From Acidobacteriota bacterium (GTDB lineage: Bacteria; Acidobacteriota; Terriglobia; Terriglobales; Acidobacteriaceae), in assembly GCA_021810815.1 (NCBI GenBank), contig JAJZHR010000137.1, forward strand, positions 1-6,660: 6,660 nucleotides of DNA, written 5' to 3'. The position numbers and the translations under genes are program-made. Within the stretch, counting starts at the first letter, position 1. Each line of letters begins with the position of its first letter. Of the stretch, positions 1-5,268 are shown piece by piece. The notes beneath the pieces were generated by a model, which worked only from the letters and a program-made list of their open reading frames with translations, made no database searches and was not told the DNA's origin.

Positions 1-158
1 GCAACCTCTAAAAGACATCAGGAACAACTAATAGGACGTAGCGCACCCGGGAAGGGATGTCTGAGTGCTGTGGAAATTTAAATAAAGTTCAGGTTTTTTT
101 CGATTCCACCAGCGCGCCATGGAAATAGCCTGCAAATTGCCTGCAGCCAAAGCTTTAG

Positions 159-199
159 CGGGTGCCCATCCACAGCCAGCGCTCGCCGGGTGCCCATCC
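159..199. repeat. 13-bp direct repeat, two copies 28 bp apart
   Basis: CGGGTGCCCATCC occurs at 159-171 and again, identically, at 187-199. The copies lie in non-coding DNA, and the bases between them are not repeated. The spacing of 28 bp is not a whole number of helical turns, which gives no particular support to a dimeric operator. Similar GGGTGCC(C)CATCC strings are, as far as I recall, scattered through intergenic DNA of Acidobacteriaceae, so this may be a decayed dispersed repeat; that link is memory and inference only. Confidence 0.6.
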
Positions 200-214
200 T
201 CGACGCGCAGGTTT

Positions 215-280
215 TATCAGCGCGGCAAGAATGGGTATTCGCGCCATCAGGCGCGAACCGCCTTTCGCTGACCGCTGATA
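215..280. repeat. Outer inverted repeat TATCAGCG/CGCTGATA enclosing a hairpin
   Basis: TATCAGCG at 215-222 is exactly complementary to CGCTGATA at 273-280. Inside these arms lies the perfect hairpin at 238-257, and GCGG (222-225) can also face CCGC (258-261). The right arm overlaps a competing small hairpin at 272-284 (CCGCT, three-base loop, AGCGG), so the outer and the small hairpin would be alternative folds. The function is unknown. Confidence 0.5.
238..257. repeat. Perfect 8-bp hairpin with 4-nt loop
   Basis: TTCGCGCC at 238-245 and GGCGCGAA at 250-257 are perfect reverse complements around the loop ATCA. The stem is strong and would form in RNA from either strand. No T run follows on either strand, so it is not a classical intrinsic terminator. 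It lies about 165 nt past the E1 stop codon. Confidence 0.65.
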
Positions 281-290
281 GCGGCAATGC

Positions 291-319
291 CATCACGGGA
301 GAAAATATGTCCCGTGATG
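291..319. repeat. Perfect 10-bp hairpin with AT-rich 9-nt loop
   Basis: CATCACGGGA at 291-300 and TCCCGTGATG at 310-319 are exact reverse complements, with the loop GAAAATATG between. This is the longest perfect inverted repeat I found in the window. It sits about 100 nt downstream of the E1 stop. Neither strand shows a following T tract, so a 3' stabilising stem, a Rho-associated end, a protein-binding dyad or part of a dispersed repeat are all possible. Confidence 0.7.
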
Positions 320-331
320 CTCGATACCCCG

Positions 332-356
332 CCCTGCGGCAAAAGCGCCGCGAGGG
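332..356. repeat. GC-rich hairpin close to the E1 3' end, possible transcript-end stem
   Basis: GCGGC at 336-340 pairs with GCCGC at 347-351 around a six-base loop. The stem continues through a T-G wobble and, past one bulged A, with CCC (332-334) against GGG (354-356). On the minus strand it is the first strong stem after the E1 stop codon, about 65 nt away. The sequence after it on that strand is G/C-rich rather than T-rich, so at most it could be a U-less or Rho-assisted terminator. Confidence 0.45.
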
Positions 357-421
357 TGGGGGAACCGCACCAAACAGGCAACAGGCACCCGCACAAAAGG
401 GACTCGTCTGGTTCGCCCGAA

Positions 422-2680
422 CTAAAAACTCGCCAGTTCGCTCAGCGCCGTGTAGATATCTTCCACCTGCGGCAGAATCGCGTCCTCCAGCAGCGGTTGA
501 TAGGCGACGAACGTGTCCATCGCAGCAACCCGGCGCACTGGCGCATCCAGATCGTGGAACAGCTCGTTTCCGATACGCGCCGCCAGCTCCGCGCCGTAGC
601 CCCAGCTCAGCATGTCCTCGTGGACAATCAGGGCGCGATTGGTCTTGCGCACAGATTCGGCGATCGCCCCCCAGTCATACGGGCTGAGCGTGCGCAGATC
701 GAGGATTTCCACCTCGATCCCCAGGTCGCGGTGCAGCTTCTGCGCCGCCTGCAGAGACCGCGGAACCGTCGCACCGTATGTAATCAGTGTGATGTCGGTT
801 CCGGGACGCACCAGCCGCGCCTTGCCGAAGGGAATGGCGTACTCCGGCCCAGGGTAGGCAGCGCGGCCATACGTCTCGCGGTACAGGCGCTTGTGCTCCA
901 GAAAGAGCACAGGATCGTCGCACCGGATCGCTGTCCGCAGCAGGCCGTTCGCGTCCAGAGCGTTCGATGGGAACACCACGCGAATCCCCGGCGTGTGGGT
1001 AAAGATGCTCTCGCCCGACTGCGAGTGGTAGATCGAGCCTCCCGTCAGGTAGCCGCCAATCGGCACACGCACCACCGCAGGGCAGCTGAATGCCCCGTTC
1101 GACCGCCAGCGGACCAGAGAAAGCTCATTGCGCAACTGGTGCATCGCGGGCCAGATGTAGTCGAAGAACTGGATCTCCACCACCGGCTTCACCCCGCGCA
1201 CCGCCATGCCAAGAGCGCGACCGACGATGTTCGCCTCCGCCAGCGGCGAGTTGAAGACCCTGTCCGAGCCGAACTCCGTCTGCAACCCGGCCGTCAGCTT
1301 GAACACACCGCCCTTGCCCTTCACCTTGCCGGACTCCAGCAACTCCGCGCGGCTGGCATCGGCCACATCCTCGCCGAAGATCACCATCCGCGGGTCGCGG
1401 CGCATCTCGTCGCGCAGACAACTGTTGATTAGGTCTGCCATGGTGCGCTCGGTCGCATCCGCCGTCTTCTCCGGCTTCGTACTGAAAACTGCGCTGGTCG
1501 GATCGATGTTCTCGGAATATTGATGCAGGCCAATCGACTCCACCGTGGGCAGCGTGGCCCGCAGAGCATGGTCGGCAGCGCGGCGAACCTCCTCATCCAC
1601 CTTCTGCTCCAGCCGCGTGATCCCCTGCTCGTCCAGTATCCCCTCGCGCAAAAGGCGCATCTGCATCCGCGGCAGAGGGTCGCGCAACGCATCCGCATCC
1701 AGCTCGGCAGCGGAGCGGTACTGCCTCTCGTCGTCTGAAAGCGAATGGGAATAGGGCCGGATCACATGGCCATGCACAAACGCAGGCCCCTTCCCTGCGC
1801 GGCACCAGGCCACCGCCTCCTGCATCGCGGCATAGCTCGCCACAGGATCGGTCCCGTCCACCTCTGCAAAATGGAAGTTGGGAAAATTCGCGACCAGACG
1901 CGAAATGTTCCCTCCCGGCGTATTCACCTCCACCGGAACGGAAATCGCGTAGCCGTTGTCCTCCACCACGAACAGCACCGGAAGCTTCGCATTCGAGGCC
2001 GTGTTCAGCGACTCCCAGAACTCGCCCTGGCTGGTCGATCCCTCGCCAATGGAGACATAGACCACCTCGTCACCGTGGAAATGGACGTCCTTGAAGGCGC
2101 GGTAGTCGGGAGCGCCACCGCCTGTCTCCGGCTTCGCCGCCGCCTCAGGATGCCGCGCGAAATACCTCCCCGCCTCGGCGCAACCAACCGCATGCAGACA
2201 CTGCGTCGCCGTCGAGGACGAAGGCGTGACAATGTTCAGCTTCGCGCTGGACCAGTGCGAAGGCATCTGCCGGCCGCCGCTCGCCGGGTCGTCCGCCGAC
2301 CCCACCGCCTGCAGCAACTGCTCCTCCACCGTGTTCCCCAGCGCAAGGCAGAGAGCGCGGTCGCGATAATAAGGGAAGAACCAGTCATACCCCGGACGCA
2401 GCGACATTCCGGCCGCCACCAAAAGCGCCTCGTGCCCAGCGCAGGATATCTGGAAAAATATCTTTTGCTGCCGCTTCAGCATGATCTCGCGATCATCCGT
2501 GCGCCGCGAAAGATACATCAGCCGGTACATCTCGATCATCTGCTGATGCGAGAGCAGCGAGGAAGCTCCCCCGGCAGACGCCTGCGCCACCGCCACAGCT
2601 CCAGTCGATGCCTGCGCCGAGCCGCCCCCGATTCCCTGTTTCAACTTGGTTGCCGCGTTGCTGCCCCTGTGGGACGCCAT
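422..2680 (-). CDS. Fused 2-oxo acid dehydrogenase E1 component, alpha + beta domains in one chain
   Basis: The product is a 752-residue thiamine-diphosphate enzyme that decarboxylates a 2-oxo acid and passes the acyl group to the lipoyl domain of E2 in a cytoplasmic dehydrogenase complex. Residues about 42-400 are the E1-alpha half. They carry the cofactor motif GEG (212-214) ending in EDNGYAIS, with Asn242, followed by the family loop [16 protein letters not shown] (308-323). Residues about 414-752 are the E1-beta half: [36 protein letters not shown] with the probable catalytic Glu482, [11 protein letters not shown], then HSQSGES and a complete C-terminal domain. Residues 13-43 are a Gly/Ala/Ser-rich tail. 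I chose the ATG at 2680 because GGAG lies six bases ahead; an in-frame ATG at 2788 lacks such a site, and the 36 extra residues do not look like the family. The domain signatures are clear. The substrate, branched-chain 2-oxo acids or pyruvate, cannot be decided here, and no E2 or E3 gene is present. Confidence 0.93.
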   Translation of the reverse strand: MASHRGSNAATKLKQGIGGGSAQASTGAVAVAQASAGGASSLLSHQQMIEMYRLMYLSRRTDDREIMLKRQQKIFFQISCAGHEALLVAAGMSLRPGYDWFFPYYRDRALCLALGNTVEEQLLQAVGSADDPASGGRQMPSHWSSAKLNIVTPSSSTATQCLHAVGCAEAGRYFARHPEAAAKPETGGGAPDYRAFKDVHFHGDEVVYVSIGEGSTSQGEFWESLNTASNAKLPVLFVVEDNGYAISVPVEVNTPGGNISRLVANFPNFHFAEVDGTDPVASYAAMQEAVAWCRAGKGPAFVHGHVIRPYSHSLSDDERQYRSAAELDADALRDPLPRMQMRLLREGILDEQGITRLEQKVDEEVRRAADHALRATLPTVESIGLHQYSENIDPTSAVFSTKPEKTADATERTMADLINSCLRDEMRRDPRMVIFGEDVADASRAELLESGKVKGKGGVFKLTAGLQTEFGSDRVFNSPLAEANIVGRALGMAVRGVKPVVEIQFFDYIWPAMHQLRNELSLVRWRSNGAFSCPAVVRVPIGGYLTGGSIYHSQSGESIFTHTPGIRVVFPSNALDANGLLRTAIRCDDPVLFLEHKRLYRETYGRAAYPGPEYAIPFGKARLVRPGTDITLITYGATVPRSLQAAQKLHRDLGIEVEILDLRTLSPYDWGAIAESVRKTNRALIVHEDMLSWGYGAELAARIGNELFHDLDAPVRRVAAMDTFVAYQPLLEDAILPQVEDIYTALSELASF

Positions 2681-2686
2681 ACTTTT

Positions 2687-2690
2687 CTCC
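2687..2690 (-). promoter_or_regulatory. Ribosome-binding site of the E1 gene
   Basis: On the minus strand GGAG is followed by AAAAGT and then ATG at 2680. The six-base spacing is near ideal, and it decides between this start and the in-frame ATG at 2788. Confidence 0.7.
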
Positions 2691-2719
2691 AGCCGGAATT
2701 GCTCTCCATCGAACTCTGG

Positions 2720-2725
2720 ATTGTA
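2720..2725 (-). promoter_or_regulatory. Possible -10 element of the E1 gene
   Basis: TACAAT on the minus strand (5 of 6 to TATAAT) lies about 40 bases upstream of the chosen start, which would give a short leader of roughly 33 nt. I see no good TTGACA-like hexamer 16-18 bases further upstream and no extended TGn, so this is only a candidate. The remainder of the 205-bp gap up to the peptidase stop holds no intrinsic terminator I can support. Confidence 0.25.
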
Positions 2726-2885
2726 AAGGTTTCTCGGCGTCTTTGGCTCCCTTCCATCAAATAAAACTTGGTTTCCCCTCCCAGTCACCCTCCCCCATCC
2801 CTCGCGCAGTTGCGAAAGGCGGGAACCTATCTAGCGAACCCTCCGCGCAGTTCGTGGGGTAACCCGCTATTCTCCCGGCCAACCC

Positions 2886-4820
2886 TCAGTAGCTCTTCCA
2901 ATGCAGCGAAAGCGCGCTCGCAGCGTTCACCTGGCCGTAGTTGAACACCGAGGTGCTCACATCGCCCGGCCCCCGCGTTGCAGAAGAACGCATCGCGTTC
3001 AGGATGGCGTACGCGTCCCAGTCCGGATGCGCGCCTCGCAGCAAAGCGGCGACACCCGCCGCCAGTGGCGCGGACGCGCTCGTCCCCATCGCCTGCACAT
3101 ACTGCTGATGCCCCAGGCCGAAGCAGCCAAAGCTGTGCGCGCTGTCGCTCGGCAGACCATCCGCCGTGTTCGGCTTGCCATTGCTGCATGCCCCGCGCAC
3201 ATACCCCGTTTCGGCGGCAGCGTCCGCCCCCTCGGGATAGCTGCCGCCCGGCGCAGCAACGCCTCCCAGAGGCGCTCCATAATTCGAGTAGTAGGCCAGC
3301 TGCACCGGCCCATCCTGGCAAGTCGCGCCAGCCGCCAGGTTCTCCATGCAATTGGGATTGGTGCTCGCCACCACCGCCAGCACATCGCGCGATTGCGCCG
3401 GCAGCTCGATATACTGCGGATTGCTCAGGTCGAAGCCATCGTTGCCCGCCGCCGCCACCACCACCGTTCCCGCCAGCGCCGCCGCATGGGTCGCGCGGTC
3501 GAAGCTAGCCTGCAAGCCCGCTCCTTCGCCCGTGTACAAATCCACCAGCACCCCCAGCGACAGCGAAACCACATCGGCATGCTGCCCCACAGCGTCGTCG
3601 ATCCCCTGAATGACCCAGCTCAGCAGACCGCTCGCCTCTCCGCCCTCGCACTGCGTCGTCTGGTCCTGCTGCGCGGCTCCCGTGGGCATCCGCTGCAGCA
3701 CCTTGATGTTCAGAATCTCCGCCTGCGGAGCAACGCCGATCATCAACCCCGTGTTCGCTCCCATTGCTCCCGCAGCCAGCGAAGCCGTCCACGTCCCGTG
3801 CCCCTGCTGGTCCTGCGGAGATCCGTCGTCGCACACGCTGGGGAACGCCGTCTGGTCCACCTCGGTCATATTCACCACCAGGTTCGGAGCAATGTCCGGG
3901 TGCTCCGCGTCCACGCCAGAGTCCAGCACGGCGATGCGCACTCCCTGGCCCATGCTCGCATCCCATGGCCCATGCTCTGGCGCACCGGCCACTCCATGGC
4001 CGTACCCGCCCACCTGCTTCACCCCCCAATCCTGACCGGTGGAAGTATAGTAGCCGTCGGCGATGGTCGCGCCTGAGCTCTGCGCGCTGCCGATTCCAGC
4101 CCCCGTGCCGATGGGTCGCACTGGCTGCGGATGAGGAAAGCGTCCCGGCAATGGAAGCAGCACATCCCCACTGGCTGGCTGGGACGACATCCCGCCGCCA
4201 GATCTTCCTGCCCCCAAAAGCGCTCCGCTCTGCATCAGCCCACCCTGTGCGCCGCTTCGCTCGAACCCTGTCTGCGGGGGATTGGCGGGAATCACGGGGC
4301 CGATTCTGAGAACCCGATCAGCGGATACCACCACGTCATGGACAACAAACTCCACATCCGGATCGAGCCGCAGCCGATCCAGAGTCCGAGCGTCGCGCGC
4401 TGCGGCATCCACAACTCCCGGCCTGCTGGCTTCCGCTGCGAGACTTTCCTGCGACAGACTTCCCGCGCCTGCAACCGCAATCCCAAAGCGGTCGCTTCTG
4501 CGCAGCAGATGGGCTCCAGCGCTCAGAAGACGGGATGCGACATCGGACGGAACAACTCCATTGCGGTATACAACGAGAAACCTGCCCGCCACCGCCCTTG
4601 CGGGCAGGGACGCAGGCCCGCTCAAAGCACCAGAGGACGTGAAGGGCCGCCGTCCCGCTTGAGCGAAAGCGGACTGCCGCATCATCATCAGACAGCAGCA
4701 GAACGCGAGCGCCAGCAGCCCCAGCCGTATCCCCCACCTGACCAACTGCCCTGGCCCGACCCTGCCTGAGACAATCCACTCCCTGCTCTGCTCTGCCCTC
4801 ATTGCAGCCCCCGAACGCAT
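2886..4820 (-). CDS. Secreted subtilisin-like serine peptidase (family S8)
   Basis: The product is a 644-residue exported endopeptidase. A long basic N-region precedes a hydrophobic core (about 33-47) that ends in AFA before QA, a type I signal-peptidase site near residue 53. Residues about 79-167 look like an inhibitor_I9-type propeptide, followed by a Gly/Pro/Ser-rich spacer of about 100 residues. The catalytic domain runs from about 290 to the end. It shows Asp300 in AVLDSGVD, His341 in GHGTWTAS, oxyanion Asn460 in AAAGNDG and Ser581 in MGTSASAPLAAG, so the triad is intact. Six cysteines lie in the mature part (330, 391, 491, 501, 545, 566), consistent with disulfides outside the cytoplasm. 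The chain ends about 60 residues after the Ser, with no cell-wall, PKD or membrane anchor domain. I chose the ATG at 4820 because GGAG lies six bases before it; 4802 is a plausible alternative, and an ATG at 4859 has its GGAG only one base away. The role is probably nutrient scavenging, with unknown substrate. Confidence 0.92.
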   Translation of the reverse strand: MRSGAAMRAEQSREWIVSGRVGPGQLVRWGIRLGLLALAFCCCLMMMRQSAFAQAGRRPFTSSGALSGPASLPARAVAGRFLVVYRNGVVPSDVASRLLSAGAHLLRRSDRFGIAVAGAGSLSQESLAAEASRPGVVDAAARDARTLDRLRLDPDVEFVVHDVVVSADRVLRIGPVIPANPPQTGFERSGAQGGLMQSGALLGAGRSGGGMSSQPASGDVLLPLPGRFPHPQPVRPIGTGAGIGSAQSSGATIADGYYTSTGQDWGVKQVGGYGHGVAGAPEHGPWDASMGQGVRIAVLDSGVDAEHPDIAPNLVVNMTEVDQTAFPSVCDDGSPQDQQGHGTWTASLAAGAMGANTGLMIGVAPQAEILNIKVLQRMPTGAAQQDQTTQCEGGEASGLLSWVIQGIDDAVGQHADVVSLSLGVLVDLYTGEGAGLQASFDRATHAAALAGTVVVAAAGNDGFDLSNPQYIELPAQSRDVLAVVASTNPNCMENLAAGATCQDGPVQLAYYSNYGAPLGGVAAPGGSYPEGADAAAETGYVRGACSNGKPNTADGLPSDSAHSFGCFGLGHQQYVQAMGTSASAPLAAGVAALLRGAHPDWDAYAILNAMRSSATRGPGDVSTSVFNYGQVNAASALSLHWKSY

Positions 4821-4826
4821 CGATAT

Positions 4827-4830
4827 CTCC
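4827..4830 (-). promoter_or_regulatory. Ribosome-binding site of the S8 peptidase gene
   Basis: On the minus strand GGAG, then ATATCG, then ATG at 4820. This is the same motif and spacing as at the E1 gene. A weaker G-rich stretch five to ten bases before the next in-frame ATG (4802) leaves that codon as a possible secondary start. Confidence 0.6.
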
Positions 4831-4877
4831 GCGACGTGTATCCGGCGACCCGGACACATACTCCATCGGCGCACAAA

Positions 4878-4894
4878 ATGGGGCCGCGCCCCAT
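4878..4894. repeat. Perfect 7-bp GC-rich hairpin in the peptidase leader
   Basis: ATGGGGC at 4878-4884 and GCCCCAT at 4888-4894 are exact reverse complements around CGC. The dyad lies about 58 bases upstream of the peptidase start. Read on the minus strand the stem is followed by TTTTG, which resembles a short attenuator or terminator tract. It could equally be an operator dyad. The symmetry is certain; the role is not. Confidence 0.5.
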
Positions 4895-5024
4895 GTCCAA
4901 TTTCGCGACAGACAGGCTGCCTTGCCGAAGTGCTTCAGTCCGCAGTCCCGCAACTTTGGAGATTGCTTGCAAGAGTCCAAGGGAGGCGCACCCCGGCCGA
5001 GCAGACGGCTGCGCAACGCACCCG

Positions 5025-5054
5025 TTGACCCTTGTTGCACTGCCATGCTCTAAT
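5025..5054 (+). promoter_or_regulatory. Sigma70-type promoter for the membrane pyrophosphatase gene
   Basis: TTGACC at 5025-5030 (5 of 6 to consensus) is separated by 18 bases from TCTAAT at 5049-5054 (5 of 6). This is the best -35/-10 pair in the divergent region and points toward the pyrophosphatase. Transcription would begin near 5061-5062, giving an untranslated leader of about 207 nt. It is inferred from consensus matching only. Confidence 0.5.
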
Positions 5055-5120
5055 TGCCCGTTTCAAGCCGCCCTTTGGAGAACACGCCTGTGAAGTCCCA
5101 GCGCTGTCCGCCGAACTGCG

Positions 5121-5185
5121 GCAAGCCACTCGCTTCTCCGGCTCAAGAAACGGGATGTCTCCAGACTCTTCGCAAGCCATGCGCT
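5121..5185 (+). repeat. Imperfect 14-bp direct repeat in the pyrophosphatase leader
   Basis: GCAAGCCANNCGCT occurs at 5121-5134 and 5172-5185, identical at 12 of 14 positions, with start points 51 bp apart. Both copies fall inside the predicted leader. They could be paired sites for a regulator or simply chance in GC-rich DNA. Confidence 0.35.
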
Positions 5186-5255
5186 CGAAGATCCTGGCGA
5201 CCTCTGTTGGGTAGTAGGCTGCGGCACCATGACTTCAAAAGATGTATAGATTCGC

Positions 5256-5260
5256 GGAGG
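5256..5260 (+). promoter_or_regulatory. Ribosome-binding site of the pyrophosphatase gene
   Basis: GGAGG lies eight bases before the ATG at 5269. It favours this start over the in-frame ATG at 5242, which has only AAAAG immediately before it. The frame is closed by a TGA at 5230-5232. Confidence 0.7.
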
Positions 5261-5268
5261 CTCCTTTC

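Larger units (their letters stand above)
1..421. other. Non-coding, hairpin-rich intergenic region downstream of the E1 gene
   Basis: No reading frame here has a convincing start, ribosome-binding site or recognisable product. The left 100 bases are AT-richer than the rest and include a seven-T run at 94-100 that no good hairpin precedes on the plus strand. From about 159 to 356 the DNA is dominated by direct and inverted repeats, listed separately. Because the E1 gene ends at 422 on the minus strand, this stretch would be its 3' untranslated region and beyond. A plus-strand frame is open from position 1 to a stop at 79-81; it could be the last 26 codons of a gene entering from the left, but nothing in its translation supports that. 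Confidence 0.6.
4821..5268. other. Divergent intergenic region between peptidase and pyrophosphatase genes
   Basis: The two flanking genes point away from each other, so this 448-bp region must hold promoters for both. On the plus strand a good sigma70-like promoter lies at 5025-5054. On the minus strand I find no convincing -35/-10 pair; a TGGACA at 4899-4894 has no suitable partner. A perfect hairpin (4878-4894) and an imperfect direct repeat (5121-5185) are listed separately. Several short open frames cross the region, but none has a supported start or a recognisable product. Confidence 0.6.

Noticed and set aside
1..81. Possible 3' end of a plus-strand gene entering from the left, or a minus-strand gene starting at 18
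   Set aside because: Twenty-six open codons can occur by chance, the translation shows nothing recognisable, and the minus-strand ATG has no ribosome-binding site.
94..100. Seven-T run as a plus-strand intrinsic terminator
   Set aside because: No stable GC-rich stem lies immediately upstream; the preceding 25 bases are AT-rich with only imperfect pairing.
1745..2764. 339-codon open frame on the plus strand opposite the E1 gene, and a similar one at 287-1432
   Set aside because: Arg/His-rich composition, no family match, and full overlap with a clearly conserved dehydrogenase on the other strand.
2681..2788. 36-residue N-terminal extension of the E1 gene starting at 2788
   Set aside because: There is no Shine-Dalgarno there, and the extension spans the putative -10 element and the ribosome-binding site of the better start at 2680.
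2803..2852. 9-bp direct repeat CGCGCAGTT (2803-2811 and 2844-2852) and a weak stem at 2835-2854 in the gap after the peptidase
   Set aside because: Short and GC-rich enough to be chance; the stem has a 10-base loop and no T tract, so it does not support a terminator or operator call.
2901..4076. 391-codon open frame on the plus strand opposite the S8 peptidase
   Set aside because: It is rich in Arg, His, Gln and Ala with no recognisable domain, as expected from the complement of a GC-rich gene. The minus strand has an intact triad and signal peptide, so this is a shadow.
5242..5268. Earlier in-frame ATG at 5242 as the start of the pyrophosphatase
   Set aside because: It has no proper ribosome-binding site, whereas GGAGG sits eight bases before the ATG at 5269.
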